DNA from: Apostichopus japonicus
Taxonomy: Eukaryota > Echinodermata > Holothuroidea > Aspidochirotida > Stichopodidae
NCBI RefSeq assembly: GCF_037975245.1
Contig: NC_092567.1
Location: 14,524,876 to 14,588,875 of the forward strand
Direction: 5' to 3'
Length of the DNA: 64,000 bases
Shown: piece after piece, positions 11,507-25,065 of the stretch
How the letters are laid out: each line of letters starts with the position of its first letter
How positions within the stretch are numbered: the stretch's first letter is position 1
Translations under genes and position numbers: made by a program
The notes under the pieces: model-generated
The model's database searches: none
What the model was told of the DNA's origin: nothing
What the model saw: only the letters and a program-made list of their open reading frames with translations

Positions 11507-13769
11507 TTCTTTATGCATTTAATCGGTAGAAGGATTCTGTGATGGAAATCTTTATTTTCAACCTATGGAGCAAGGTTTATGCCAGTTTTTAGCATAGTTG
11601 GAATGTCTGAAATTCTACAGATCAATTCTGATAAGCAGAGAGTGTGAGTGTCTGTGAGAGACTAATGTTACCATTATTTCAATGTTTGCTTCTCTGTGTT
11701 GTCTCAATAGATGGGATAATTGTCTGAACCCTTCTGCAAATTTATTAATTCTTAAACTATGAAAGCAACATGGACATAAAAGAACGGCCCAAAGTTGTTT
11801 CTAGGCATTGAAAAGTTGAATTCTGCAAGTACCAACTGTTGAGTCAGTCCTACCATGCTCGGGGGATGGGTCATAGGTCAAATCTAGAAACACATCCCGA
11901 TCATCATTTTCACTACATCACATGCCATTTGCAACTACCGGAAGCCACCTGCTACCGTTAAAATGAAGGTTTCTTCCTATCTTTCACCTATCGATTGTTC
12001 CCAATGGTTTTATCTCTTCAAACAAACATGATGAGGAAATAAAATAAAAAAACAGGAGTGTAGAATCTCCTTAAAGTTTCCTCAAATCCTCTCCCAAAAT
12101 CAGGGCGGTGAAAGGTTGCCCGAAAAAACTGTAAGCTTAAACCTGGCGTGCAGCTTCGTCCCTTTAACGTGCTGTATTTACTTAGTTTCTTGCGTGTGTA
12201 TACACTTGCACAGCTGTGGGGGCCCTCCTTACTTTCATCCAGTCTCGATGGGATTTGCTGATTAAGTTTGAATCTTATGTGATCGAAAAGAAAAACATTG
12301 TAATCCGATGATCAAAAGGTTGACGGTGTGACCGTGAGTGATTCTATGCATTCTTTAAGAATTCTAATGTCAAAAATTCGCTTTTTACTTGGGTTTGGCA
12401 ACAAAAAGAAAGAAAGAATAAGTGAAACGGTCTCTCCGCCGAAAAATCTTTGCAGATCTCTCTGATGATATAAAAAATATATAATTTGCATGATGTCGTT
12501 AGAAAAGAGAAATTATTTTATGGATGCTTGGAATGTCTGAGTTTGATTTAGTTTTGTAGAGATTAACCAATCAGAATTGAATTCCAATACACAATGACCT
12601 TAAATTGTTTCCATTCAGTGCAAAAAGAAAATAGTAACAAACTAGAAGAAAAAAATAGAAGAGTAATAAAATAAAATAATTTAGGCTCAATGCATCGGCA
12701 GATGTGACATGTGGTATTCTTTGTTGAATCGGTAATCGAGCAGAAGCAACAAAGGATTTTTTTTTAAATTTATTCGATAATATTTAGACTGTTTATAAGC
12801 AGGGGTGCAAGCACATATAATTCTGGCAGGCTTTGACCCCCAGCAAACATTGGGGGGGTCACTCAGCACCCCACTGGCAGAAGAATGTTTACAATAAATC
12901 CTATTGTATAATTGTTGTACATAAGTATGTTATGTATGTGCGATAAAAGCTAAAGCAGTCAAAATCGCTTCAGCACTGCTTCAATAGTTGCAAAAATGTA
13001 GCATAATTTTCCAACATTATTATAGTAACCTCCATTTAACAACCAAACAAAATTCAAGAGGAGTACCCCCCTCCCCCCCCCCCCCACTGGATGACATACC
13101 ATCTTAGGCAACTCCATCCTGAGTATTAAAAATAGGTTAACAAGTTTTGGTACTGTAGTCATTTTTTTTTCTCTATGTTGTTTCTGTTTGTTTTGTTTCT
13201 TGAGCACACCAAGTCAGATTCTGAGAGAGCATTCTAAGGAGTGTAATGGAAAGAACAGCGTTTACATTTTACACCTGCCTTGATTAATTGTAGAATTAAT
13301 ATTATTGTTGACAAGTAACGACATAGTCATTGGGTGCATAAAATACAGATCTATAGCAGAGATAAGAATGGAAACTTCCCACATACCGAAATTATCTACT
13401 GTTGAACAATCAAATCTTTACCACTAATGTTAAGTGGTATTGCATAAAAGAGGAAGACAGGTAATATTTTAATCATTGAGGGATAGGTTGCCATGGCATT
13501 TTAAAATCCTTGCTCATAGTTATTTCGTGTTCTAATGACTCAAAAACTTTGACTAATTCATTCACAAATATCTTTACCAAAGTTGTCATTACTGTCAAGG
13601 ACAGTTAGAAGTCTTTGATTGGAATGCACAGTTTCTACTCAAGGATGGAGATGTTTCAGTACATATTTAAACTTCTGTCATTGTTTTTTTGTTTCAATAA
13701 TCTGTATGTCTTAAAATTATTTTCTACAATTATTTACCGAGAAACCCTGTCATGAATTGTTTTAATTAA
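11507..13769. other. Long liprin-beta intron, non-coding
   Basis: No coding exon recognised. A C-rich tract (runs of up to about 13 C) lies near 13068-13085, and a decayed C/G-rich repeat-like stretch near 12800-12870. Confidence 0.5.
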
Positions 13770-13848
13770 GGAATGGATAGCTCAGTTGGTAAAGTGTTGG
13801 GCTTGTTACCCAGATGTCACTGGGTATTTACAAGCCCAGTTGTAGCCA
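13770..13848 (+). mobile_element. Decayed tRNA-derived element
   Basis: GGATAGCTCAGTTGGTAAAG at 13774 is a good tRNA D-arm/A box, followed by an anticodon-like arm (GGG...CCC around TTGTTA). The T-arm position forms a CTGGG/CCCAG hairpin but has no TTCGA B box. I read it as a tRNA pseudogene or worn SINE head, not a working tRNA. Confidence 0.4.
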
Positions 13849-14059
13849 TATTATTTGATGCTGGTTCTAGCCATAGAATGCTATGCTCATTTATCTATAT
13901 CTAAATAATAACCATATTTAAAAGAAAAATCACTGAATTTCTCCTCTTTGGCAGCTCTGTTAAGTATTTCTATACATCTTTAATGAAATGACATATTGGC
14001 TTAGACCTGAAGGCACACATACACACACATACACACACATACACACCCACACATGTTTG

Positions 14060-14235
14060 TATAACATTCAGACCGAGGACCCCATTGTATTTTTCATTGT
14101 TCAAATCCATGTACCCTAACCTTAACAATTCCCCATACAATAGAATTCTTTCGAGGACGTGGTGATTCTTTAGAAATCACAACCGAGGTCCTGGAATTCT
14201 TTTGTTCAAGTCCTTGGTCAGAATACAAAACAAAC
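14060..14235. mobile_element. MITE-like element, copy 1 (GACCGAGGAC family)
   Basis: Closely related to 31220-31392. Both begin TCAGACCGAGGACCCCATTG, share an internal CGAGGACGTGGTGATTCTTT and end with an inverted version of the start (rc of the end: TCTGACCGAGGAC in the other copy; more diverged here). Both are embedded in CA-rich microsatellite. No coding capacity. The element class is undetermined. Confidence 0.6.
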
Positions 14236-15769
14236 GCACACACACACGCACAGTGTCACACAGATGTACAGGTGAGAGGAGGCTCAGTTAAGTTAGCCGT
14301 ACTTGAAGTTTGCAGCTCTCAGCTTCTTCTCGACAGCCTTTCAATAGAGGCCTACATTCCCTAATCATCACTGTCCCAACGAGATACCCATCTTTGCATT
14401 TTCTTTATAAAACCCAAAAGACATCAAATACAACTCTCATGGACACTGTTTGAAACAGAAGCTTCTTCTGTTAAATGGAAGTATCAGAAAAAAAAACGAA
14501 AAAAATACGGTAACTGCTTACAAAGCCTTCCAAAATCAGTTGAATTTGTGTAATGTGGTATAAACTGCGCTATGTGAAAACATGACAGTCAACGAACCAC
14601 TTGCTAATTTGTGCTTTCATTTGCATATTTCAACCAGATGTCGGTGTCTTCCATTTCACATTAATGCTAAGCACAAAAAAAAGAAAAAAAGAATTAGCTT
14701 GTGTAAAACATCTTTCTTTAACAGAGTAAGTGTCTGGTGCAGTGTGTCTTGTGTTCACTGAAACAGCATTGTGTGTTGCTTGTAGCAATAAAAAGTGTAC
14801 CAACTACCAAACATCTTGAATAGTTTTCCATATACACTTAATCAAACCAACACTGCCTCCTAGGATAATTGCTAATAATTGCTACTTGACAAGCCCTAAG
14901 AAACTTTTTCATTTGATGCTGAAAAATTAGTTTCCAGACAGTTCTGTTGCTATTGAGCCGCAACGTAATGGAATGGAAACTTGCTATTTTCATCGGTAAC
15001 AACTTGTTTTTGCATACCGCCCTCACTTATGTACACCCCCTACTTCTACTACTTTCTGTCGTTTTAATCAAAGCTTTTCTGTGACCCCTGGTCCATTTTT
15101 TTTCTCCAAAGATTCATCTTGTATTGATGTATACATATTCCTCTTCTTTTTTTTTTACCTAACATCCATCTCTGCCTGGGGGGAGCATCTTACTTGGTAT
15201 GATTTGCATTCAGGCACCCAAGGTCGTAGTTTAATAGGAACAACAGAGATGACGATGTTCTTTATGCTTGGCAAAAATCATCACTTCATTCCAAGGTCTT
15301 TACCACCCCATGGGCATGATACTAACGTGCATTTGTAGGTAGAGTAGAACATGTACCAGGTTTCCATTAAGGGGGGGAAAATTCCAAGGGGGGAAAAAAT
15401 TTACAATCGAAATATGATGAATAAGGCTGTGATTTGGGTTTTATTAAGCAACATACTAATGTCTTAAGTGGTTTTTTAGTGTCTAAGGGAGAGTGACCTG
15501 CTTGTCAGGGGGTGTATACATCTTCCTTTCATTTTCTTACTTTTTTTTGGGCCTCGCTTTTCTTTTTGCTTAAACACCTTTTTCTTGCCTTGCCCATCTA
15601 TCAAAAGTGAAGAAATATGTAAGGACAGGCATGGGCGGCGATCATGGGGGGGACCTTGGGGATGAAAGTTGCTACACGCCTGCACCCAAGCAAATGTCCC
15701 CCCCCCCCAATATTTGAAACAGATCGCTGCCCCCTGAGGACAGGAGTAATGGTGAAGTAAATGATTGAA
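14236..15769. other. Long liprin-beta intron, non-coding
   Basis: No gene recognised. Contains several poly-A/T runs and a C-tract near 15699. Confidence 0.5.
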
Positions 15770-15960
15770 TATGGTGGGACAAGAGGCATGCTTGATAACT
15801 GTGATTAAGCATTGAACATATAGTGGGACAGATAAAAGCATTGAAATACATGGTGGGACATAGATAAAGGCATTGGATACATGGTGGGACAGAGATAAAG
15901 CATTGAATACATCACGGTGGGACAGCCATAAAAGCATTGAATACATCGTGGGACAAGAGT
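15770..15960. repeat. ~31-bp degenerate minisatellite
   Basis: GCATTGAATACATGGTGGGAC-type units followed by AGATAAA recur about six times. A long minus-strand open frame over 15476-15991 is explained by this array and its low-complexity flanks. Confidence 0.8.
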
Positions 15961-17940
15961 ACTGTGATGTCAGACAATCTTCATTAAGCAATTAAATGTC
16001 GTGCGTGCCTTGTTGGCTGGTGGTGAATCTTGTTTTCGTTTATAGTAAATGAGAAAAAAACTAAAGAGTCTAGAAATAGCAGCTTTTCTGCCAGGACAGT
16101 ATTACTCTATTTCTTATTATCAGCAACAACACAAGCCTTGTATCATTAGCACACTTTCCCCTTTCAAATACATCATTAACAGCTGTGTTTATCTGTATTG
16201 CCAAAACAACTAAACTGATCGGTTTAACCACCATAAACAAAAGGTCATTGTGCCAGAAGCGAAAAAACACTGGAATAATGAGACCAATTTGTCCAGTTCT
16301 GGTTTATGCATGTGACCGATACGTTAACAGAGGGAAAATGTTTGTTAGCATCAGTTGTTTCCATTAGAAGCAGTTTTGAATATTAAATCCAGCAGATGTT
16401 ACCAGTCAAATTCATGATGAAATATGAATCGTTATATAAACAAAAATTTGCATTTTTCAAGTATATTTATTATTAAAAATAATTCCAAAGTTTCCCTCAA
16501 GTCAATATTTCTGGAGAATTCATGCAAACATTCTGTGTGACGAAAAAAAATGGAAAATGGAAATATGATCGTGAGGCCTTGTGGCTCTGATAGCATTACA
16601 GAGACCTAGTGTTGTCTATTGAGCATTCAGTTTTCAGAATTACAAGATAACTGAACAATTTTTTTTAATTTTGTAAGATAGTACAGTATTTGTCAACATT
16701 TCCATTTTGTGAATGTCTGTGAGGTAATTTTCACACAAAAAAATTCCCTCATATCAGGAGTCTATGAAGTTTGGTTGAGTTAACAGTGAGATTGTAATAC
16801 ACGATAGAAACAGTCATGTTTAGGTACACTGATAAAGTAACAGGTGCTGCAGTGATGTGTTTTCATCTAATGATGTGGCACAGTTGTTTTAAATTTGATG
16901 GTTTCTCTTTGTTCTGTCACATAAAACAATGCAAACGTAAAATTTTTTAATTACTCTTCATTTCCTATTGTAACATTAGCAAAGAGTTAAAAGTTATATT
17001 TTGGGTTGAATTAACCATAATTTGCCCTCATTTAAAGGTAGATACCTTTTTGAGTTCCTTAATTCCACCAAAATTTGTATCACTATGGATGTAGATAGGA
17101 AAACATCTCTTCTTGCTTGTGTTATGAAAGGGACTTGCAAGTTCATTACATTAAATTTATGGGACACAATATATCATGAATTGGATTAAAACCATTTTAT
17201 TAACTTGTTTAAGGAGAAGCAACGTATTAATTCTAACCATATATATATATATATATGTCTAAGATTATAATTAGTAAACAGAGCTGCCATTTATGTTTTG
17301 ATATCGTAGGATTGGTTTGACTGATACATAGTTTAAAACAGTCTTAGTAACTGGATGTAATGGATGATTTGACAAGCTATTCTTTATAAACTACAAGGTT
17401 AAGACATATATCAGGCATTAAAATGCATGATAAAAAGATGAGTTCTCAGTTGAGACTTAAAACAAAAACATAAAAAAGTTGGTAAAAGACTGAGTGACTG
17501 AGGTTAGGGTGTTCCGTGACTTTGCACACAATTATCGAACACCGTATCGGCGTAAAGCTTGGGTTTAATGAGTTTAGTCTAACTCAGAAGATTGCATTTG
17601 CCACACTTTCAATGCAGTGGTTTCTGCCCCTAGGTTTATGTTGTTAGTGGTAAAATGTTGGTGGACCAAACTTTAGCAGACTATGTGTTTAGATGCTGAA
17701 CATTTCATGTGTAGTTTAACAGCTTCGTGTCGTACCAGCCGATCATGGCAGATAAAAAGGAGAAGAAAACATTGAGGGTTTATTTTTACCTGATTATACG
17801 AAGGAAATTAAATTATCAGCAGCAGCAGCACATATAGTAGGGGAGGTTTCTGGGTTATCACGGTAGTAAAGTCTGCTATTCAAATCAAAATGCTCCACAA
17901 CGTATTGGCAGTATCCTGGAACATCAATCTTGAACCGGTG
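15961..17940. other. Long liprin-beta intron, non-coding
   Basis: AT-rich unique sequence with a short (TA)n near 17240. No exon or RNA gene seen. Confidence 0.5.
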
Positions 17941-18022
17941 CAGTGGCCAAGTGAATAAAGGCGGTGGCATTTGAAGCAATGAGGCTTAGCAATCAGGAGG
18001 TTCCGGGTTCGATACCCCGCCT
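17941..18022 (+). mobile_element. tRNA-Leu/Ser-like sequence (probable SINE head or pseudogene)
   Basis: GTGGCCAAGTGAATAAAGGC is the A-box region of a type II (long variable arm) tRNA, and CCGGGTTCGATACCCCG a nearly perfect T-arm and B box. The spacing of about 40 bases suits a Leu/Ser tRNA. No matching acceptor stem was found, so a tRNA-derived repeat is likelier than a working gene. Confidence 0.45.
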
Positions 18023-21000
18023 AGTAAGGTGGGTTTTTTCAATCAAGAGTAATTAATCTACAGTTTTCCCATCTGAAATGACATTCGAAATTGTTGAAAA
18101 GATTTCAAATTTGAGTTAAAATGTTCAATTGAAAGCCACCCGACGTGAACGTTGTAATCCATTCAGCCCTTTCGGTTTTTCTCCCACATTTGTGGTCACG
18201 TAAGCATCTTAAAAATAACTGCGGATTATTATTATCGGAAAAAAAACTTTTGGGTAGTTTTAAATCACTTAATAGAGCAAAATAAGAACTTTTCAAAAAA
18301 TTTCAAATTAAGAAATTTTCAAAAAAAACTTGTCAAAAAGAACTTTCAAAAACTCAAGAAGCATAGCATTTTTTAATTTATACTTGGTTCATAATACTCT
18401 TGCCCCCAACCCTCCCCTCCCCCACCCCCCTTTTCCTTCCTCTTAGAGGAGATATATAATCAATTATTTCTGATTTATAAATTTAATGCTACACCTTTAC
18501 ATCTCTTCTGCTGGTAGATCATATTCTTCCATCACTGACAATCACCCCAAACCCCAAATCACTCTCAGCTATATGACTCTTCAAACCCAGAGACACATCT
18601 TGCACAGCATGCTGGATGATGTATTCCTCAAGTTACTTATTAACATGAAATATTCAACGGTTCTGTTTCATGTTTCCTAAAGCTATATGTGTGGTGTTAA
18701 TTCTCTTTTCAATTTGGCAGAGCCATTAAATAGTCAAACATAATTGGATACCTGACATTTTAAGTTCTAATGATTTTAATGCTGACAACCCTTCTTGTTA
18801 ATTGTACTGTATTTATTAATTCAATACTACATGTTGTGTAGTGTAGTTTTGTTTCATTCCTAAAGCCGAAAAGTTATGGTTCGTTGTGAGATTTTTAGTG
18901 GACTTAAAATTGGCAGATTACATTTTCTGGTTCCTTGTCATTCCTTTACATGCTAAATTTAAAAGATCTCACAAGGCACCAGTCTTCAAGCACAAGGCAC
19001 CAGGCACAAGGTCTTCAGTCTGTACATAACACAATACCATTGCCGATAACAACTACACCATCTTCTGTTGTTCCTTTCCAAAGCATTTGTACCACTGCAC
19101 TTGAGCATTATCTGGCAGTAATGTCCAAATGTCAGGATTAAACGGATGCAAAACTAACCGTTTATAGTGTGCACCATTTACAAGGTTTGTAGGGATGGTA
19201 TACTATGTGTTATTCAAACTGGGTGATATTGACTGTAAGTAACCCCCTCCATCCCCCCCCCCCGTAATGATAAGTTGACCACTTTGGACTTACAAAGTAT
19301 GTTACTTAACGTATGGTCAATGCTGTCAACCAACAATGTTGAATTATCTCACAGTGTTCAGGGGTAAATATTTTGTTGTTGGAAGCCATTGAATCGCAAA
19401 GACGCATCTCTTGGTTAGGTTTTTCGATAGCAAGTAATACCTATACACACTTGTGTATACTGGATATTGAATGTAGTTGCATTATACAGACCATTCCATG
19501 TAATTTTAAAACATGTTAACCTTGTGACCGTTTTGGCAAGATTCATCAATCTAAGAGCAGCAGCTGGTGAAGGTTTCTTGCCTCCTTCAATGCTTTCTCA
19601 TCATCTGGTCAAATGCATCCTCTGACAATCCAGTACGCTGCATTCCTCCAAAAAAGTGGGACGTACAGCCCCCCTCGTCACCCCTCCGAAATTTTGTTTG
19701 TACATTTCAGGTCGGGATGATGAGCACTAACACCCGCCAGGAGTTGAATGTTGCTTATAATAAGTTTATGTAAATTTCTTCTAGCTGTGGGAAGCTGCAA
19801 GGCTAAATCTCTCCTCCGTAAAAAAGCTACTGGTACTCCCGAGGCCCTAACAGCTTCTCCCCGGTAACTCCTGAGAGTCCTCGGGGAGAGAAAAGGAAAA
19901 ATTTAAAACAGCGAATGAGAGTAGGAAGTAGAAATGACCTTGGGTTGCTAAGGTGATTACCATAACTAGCCAAGATTCCCTGCAGGTGTGAGACATAACA
20001 GCTCCTTAAACCCTGAAACCGGCTCTCCGTCACGAGATGTCCAACCTTGGCTTTCGAGAACTCCAGCGTCTGTGTTAATGACCTAGAAAAAGTAGGTTGC
20101 AATACGACGACGACAACGAACAGGGAGATTTCCTTCATTGAATCTAGTTGTCATTGTTAATCTGAGGGATTTAGTTTAATATGTTACAAGAAACTGTAAA
20201 AATAGACTTCATGTTTTAGCTCGGAAACTCAGATTTTAATCATGTAACACATTCCTCATTGGCTGGTTTGCCAGCAGTGTTTGAAGATCTGTGCCAGTTT
20301 CTCAAAAATTTTTAAATCAAAACTATTTTAAAGTAAATTGTTTGTGAACTTGGAAGAAGGAACTGCTGTGTTGTCTCTGGAGATATGGGAATGCAATAAA
20401 CGTGGCTGGAGAATGACAGAGTTGGCGTCGACCGTGGAAGATGAGTTTTAGATGTCGTTCTCCGTTGCTAAATGACACTTTTAATCACTCTGGCTCATAA
20501 ATAAGCAATGGGAAAGAGGGTCAATGTTAATTTACAGGATATTAAAATATGTATCCGAAGACAATAAATGACGTCGTGGTGATATTTCTGATTTGGTGTT
20601 TTGTCATCATCAATGGCTGACAGACTAGCGATGTGCAATTCTGAAATAGGAGTTGTACACAGATGACATGTTAACAGAAGATGCGTGGATATTGTCTGAT
20701 CCTTACATCTGTGATACTCCCAACAAAAAGATACATATGTGTGGGAATGGTGTCCTATACATGTAGGGCTGTCTGAGGAATGGGTAGAATGCTGCAAAGT
20801 AAAATCTTCTGCTATGAAAGTAACAATTTGATATATTTGCTCCACCTTTGTTCCTGTATAACAGTGGAGACGTACTTGAGAAAAGAATAGTTATACTGAC
20901 ATGTAATGTCTTTCTTAGGTTTTGAAGAAGTAGGAAAGATGTTTTGTAACCAGACTATAAACCAGAAAGCAACCTGTATAAAGTGGTATGAGTAAGAACA

Positions 21001-22390
21001 ATCCAAACCATTATCAAGTATTGAGAGAAGGATTCCATCTGTAGATTGTGCTTATATGGTTTTAGTTAGAGCCTCCATTGTCGAGTTCAACACCCCCCCC
21101 CCTCCCCCTCAGATGGCAGGAATATTTTCAAGCGCATTTGTGTGTGTCCTAACAGATAAATCAAACCCAAATATAGAATTGATACCTATATCTTTAGTTT
21201 CCTTTCCTTTCCTTTCTTTAATTTTTTTATCCACATCAAGAATCATCTAGTCACAACTACCCTTTAAGCTGATACAGAAAAAGGCCTCCAACTCCCTTAA
21301 ATTTCAAACTGATATTTGGTCAATCACTTGTCATTCCTTGGCACCAATTTAGCATGGCCTTTACTTAGACTTCTCCTTTTTTTTCTTTTCTTTCCCTTGT
21401 TAAATTTCCTCTTATTAATTTTGACATTTCCCCACATGTTTTGTATATCCGGTGTTTTGGACCTTTTTCTTTCCATCCCCCCCCCACCCCATGTTGAATT
21501 ATAATGCACGAAATGTGACTACTTCACGGTTCTGTTACATTTACGATATCCAAAGATGATAAAATTGTAAATTAAGCATGACCAATTGATGTGACAGAAC
21601 AAAATTCGTAGTCCCAGTGGTGGGAACAGAAAGGGACACGCTTGTTTTAACATTGCCAACCTGTCGCTCGCAGCGATGCACACATTTGATACCCTGCGAT
21701 GTTAGAGGTCTCTCCGGCAGTCCAGCATAGCAACCGTGGGGATTGAAGACAAGGTCTGTGTAGGTTGTTTAGACAGTAACTGTGATATGATGATACACGG
21801 CCATCTTGCATGTGACAAGCAGACCAGAAGGGGAAACATGAAGATGGTTGTTATTTATGAAATGATTGTGAGAGATGTTAGTAAACAATCTACAGGGCAT
21901 ATAACAATGGCTAATTAATAAATAACATCTTTGGATATTATTATCTTGCTTTAAAACAAGGGGATTTTCTAGTTTGTGATGATTCTGATAAATTTTTGAC
22001 AGGATCTAATAATAAAATCCAATTTGTGAGGCCATCTTAGTGTCATCAACTGTGATAGAACCTGTTACATTTTTGTGCAATTGCCTGAAGTTAGTGGCCA
22101 GATGCAAAAATTCATTTCATATCTTAGAACTGTAGCTTGAAACTACAGTAAAGTTGCTGGAGTAATTTGAGGAAATTTCCTACCAAAATTAAATCCCCTG
22201 TAAAAAAATCAAATGTTAGGTTACTGATGGATACATGGATGGATATAATGTTATACATGCTTTAATGGTTAGTGTGCTAAACTTAGTAATTCCAGCTACT
22301 GTGATCAATGAATTTACAACATATAAAGGCTTATACAGAAAATAACAAAGTTTTCTTGAAATACTACTTCATAAAATAACTGTGTAAGAG
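18023..22390. other. Long liprin-beta intron, non-coding
   Basis: No conserved exon found. Notable only for C-tracts at about 19253 and 21092 and T-rich stretches. A 103-residue minus-strand open frame at 19827-20138 has no recognisable domain or supporting context. Confidence 0.5.
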
Positions 22391-22433
22391 GGCCTGACAT
22401 TTCAATCCTAGCACAGGATCTTCTTCAGAGGCT
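22391..22433 (-). ncRNA. Hammerhead-ribozyme-like motif (degenerate)
   Basis: On the minus strand the order is GCCT (stem I, 22432-22429), CTGAAGA (core, 22428-22422), a stem II of ATCC pairing with GGAT around a 7-base loop, GAAA (22403-22400), then TGTC with the predicted cut after C at 22396, then AGGC (stem I, 22395-22392) pairing with GCCT. All type I core elements are present in order. Stem III is vestigial, as in retroelement hammerheads thought to act as dimers. Stem II carries a bulge, so activity is uncertain. No flanking retroelement body was recognised. Confidence 0.5.
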
Positions 22434-23759
22434 GAATGAAAAGTTATCAGAAAATAACTAGTAGCAGTTGTTTTCAATGTTCGATAACAGGTCAACATTT
22501 TGTTGTCATAAGGAGCGAGGAAAACACATTTGAAATGTCAAGAACAGTGGCAGATTCATATTCCATTTCTTATCTTGAACTACTGCCAGTTTTAATTTAT
22601 TTTTTTGTTATTTTTTTGTGCTACATGTCACCTACAGGACAGATTTCAAACACAGCCTTTAATTATTTTTTTTTGACATGCCTGCTAGTAGTTTTACCTG
22701 ATAAAAGAGGAAATGAAGGTTTTATATTGCATCAATACACTTGTAATAAAATTACTCACTGTGTTTTTTTTCCTCCAGTTTTGATAAGACTCCAGTGTGA
22801 TTCTTTTCATTAATACTACTACTACTTTATATTCCAAATGTGTGTCAAAGTAGATTTTGAATGGTTGCTGACAGCCCCCCGAAGATATTAGCCATTCTTC
22901 GTTAGTCATTTACAAAATTGCTGGTAATCTTGACAGGATTTATACTTCATAAAATTTCCGAGTTTAATCGAAGCTGACAGAGTTACAATCCTATTTGAAT
23001 TATTCCAGATCGCATTACCGCAAATATTTCTTTTAGAATTAATTTTGAATCGGCGAGATTGGAAGCGAGTAGTAGTGTCGTCTTAAATGACGCCGGTGTT
23101 TATTGTTGACAGGTAGCGATGTATGTGTAGGAAGTGACACTTATTGCCTGTTTTACCTTGCAATTTCTTGGAGATGAAAAGTTTGATTCAGTAGGGTGGT
23201 GCCGTCGAACCAGTCCAGAATCCTGAAGAGCTAACGTCTATGGGCACTGACTGACTTGAGTCTCTGCAGAGTTTTTGCTTGAGCACTCATAAAACTCTGC
23301 GGTCTTGAAATAAATCATAATGGTAATCAAGTTAAGTGACAAAAATTGTTATTAGGTCATAACTTTGGGGAATGTCATAGGATAATGAAACAAGAAAATA
23401 TCAAAATCTATGTTGATTGTGGCCTGTGTGACCTTTATGTTGCAGTTTAATCACAGTGGCCTCAATAAATAAGCTTAAAATTATGTAGGGCTAATATTGT
23501 ACAGCACCGAACCCACAGAATCTTTTGCGCAGATAAATTAATCAAACTAAGAAATCATACTAAATTCTTTGCCAAAGGAATTTGAAACAAGCAAACACAA
23601 TGATGATAGATCTAATTCTCAACTTATATTAAGCACACACACAAACAAGCGCAAGTTAGAAAGTTTCAATGTTTACTGTGTTAGTGGTTATTTGCCTCGA
23701 ATGTATTTGCCACGAGCTTTTAAACTTGAGGACAGAACTTGATACTCGGTGCGTGGATT
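22434..23759. other. Long liprin-beta intron, non-coding
   Basis: No exon or repeat family recognised. Confidence 0.5.
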
Positions 23760-24080
23760 TGTGTTAGTGAGTACAAGAAGGTGTAGGTCAAAGGTCGTTA
23801 GAGGTCAATAGAGGTCAAAGTCTGAAAACCATATAAACACAATAATGCAAGGACAACTTTGTTGAGCTCAATATTTCCCTTATTAAGTTCAAGAAGCATA
23901 TTGAAATTGATGGAGGTCAAAGGTCATTTGAGGTCAACATGATAAAATGCTTGTAAACTTGTTAAACTGCGAAAGCCAAGTTTGGATGAACTTAGTTTGG
24001 TACTTGAATAGACCTCGATGCACAAGAACCCTATTGTTCTTTGTGGTGATCAAAGATTGTTTGAGGTCAGTCTAAAACAA
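23760..24080 (+). repeat. AGGTCA-rich dispersed repeat
   Basis: Contains at least seven GAGGTCA/AGGTCA-type half sites, for example at 23785, 23802, 23813, 23914 and 23921. Similar AGGTCA-rich stretches appear near 28265-28460, 29940-30110 and, inverted, near 47040-47235, so this is probably an old dispersed repeat and not a single regulatory element. Confidence 0.5.
23914..23926 (+). promoter_or_regulatory. Perfect DR1 (AGGTCA-A-AGGTCA)
   Basis: Two perfect AGGTCA half sites one base apart, the consensus bound by RXR heterodimers (including PPAR), HNF4 and COUP-TF. A third half site follows at 23931. The motif is certain; a regulatory role is unproven because it sits in a repeat. Confidence 0.35.
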
Positions 24081-24424
24081 TGTGACTGGTTCTTTATTTC
24101 TTGTTATACATCTCAACAATTTCAGTCTCATTAACTGCACGATTATGAGACTTTAGTACTAAGTAGTATAACTTTGCATCAGAAACTAACTCAAAAAGCC
24201 ACTATGCATTGTAAAACTGGGATTATGCAGTACAGTACATCTCTCTGTCATTCCCTCCTCTTCTTTCTCATCCTGTGTGCTTCAGTCTTTTTGTTCAAAA
24301 CTTTTCTTGGCCATGAAAGCTTGATAAGCAACAGTAGTTTGGTCAAACAATGGTCCAGTTGGTTTTTGATACATTCAATACTGTTGTCATTGGGTTATAT
24401 ATGTGATTAGAATTCACATTATAA

Positions 24425-25065
24425 GAGCCAATCTCAGTCATGTGTCTGGTGATCATGTGCAGGTGAGGTACTCCACCTATGTGTCTCACCAAAGAAGAGA
24501 TCCATCTCACTTGATTGTCCCTCACCATAACAGCCAATCTCAGTCATGTGACAGGTGATCATGTACAGGTGAGGTACTCCACCTATGTGTCTCACCAAAG
24601 AAGAGATCCATCTCACTTGATTGTCCCTCACCATAACAGCCAATCTCAGTCATGTGTCTGGTGATCATGTGCAGGTGAGGTACTCCACCTATGTGTCTCA
24701 CCCAAAGAAGAGATCCATCTCACTTGATTGTCCCTCACCATAACAGCCAATCTCAGTCATGTGTCTGGTGATGGGTGTGCAGGTGAGGGACTACACCTAT
24801 GTGTCTCACCAAATAAGAGATCCATCTCACTTGATTGTCCCTCACCATAACAGCCAATCTCAGTCATGTGTCTGGTGATGGGTGTGCAGGTGAGGTACTC
24901 CACCTATGTGTCTCACCAAAGAAGAGTTCAGTCTCACTTGATTGTCCCTCACCATAACAGCCAATCTCAGTCATGTGTCTGGTGATCATGTGCAGGTGAG
25001 GTACTCCACCTATGTGTCTCACCAAAGAAGAGATCCATCTCAGTTGATTTCCTCACTCTGACAGC
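24425..25065. repeat. 106-bp minisatellite, 6 copies
   Basis: GCCAATCTCAGTCATGTG starts units at 24427, 24533, 24639, 24746, 24853 and 24960. Units carry GCAGGTGAGGTACTCCACC and GAAGAGATCCATCTCACTT. The array ends about 220 bases before the next liprin-beta exon. Confidence 0.95.

Noticed and set aside
9768-11542. Repeated open frames on both strands
   Set aside because: They follow the ~60-bp minisatellite and change frame where unit length changes.
15476-15991. 171-codon minus-strand frame
   Set aside because: Low-complexity and built on the ~31-bp repeat; no recognisable domain.
24425-25065. Regular array considered as a CRISPR-like structure
   Set aside because: Units are contiguous without unique spacers, in an intron of an animal gene; an ordinary minisatellite.
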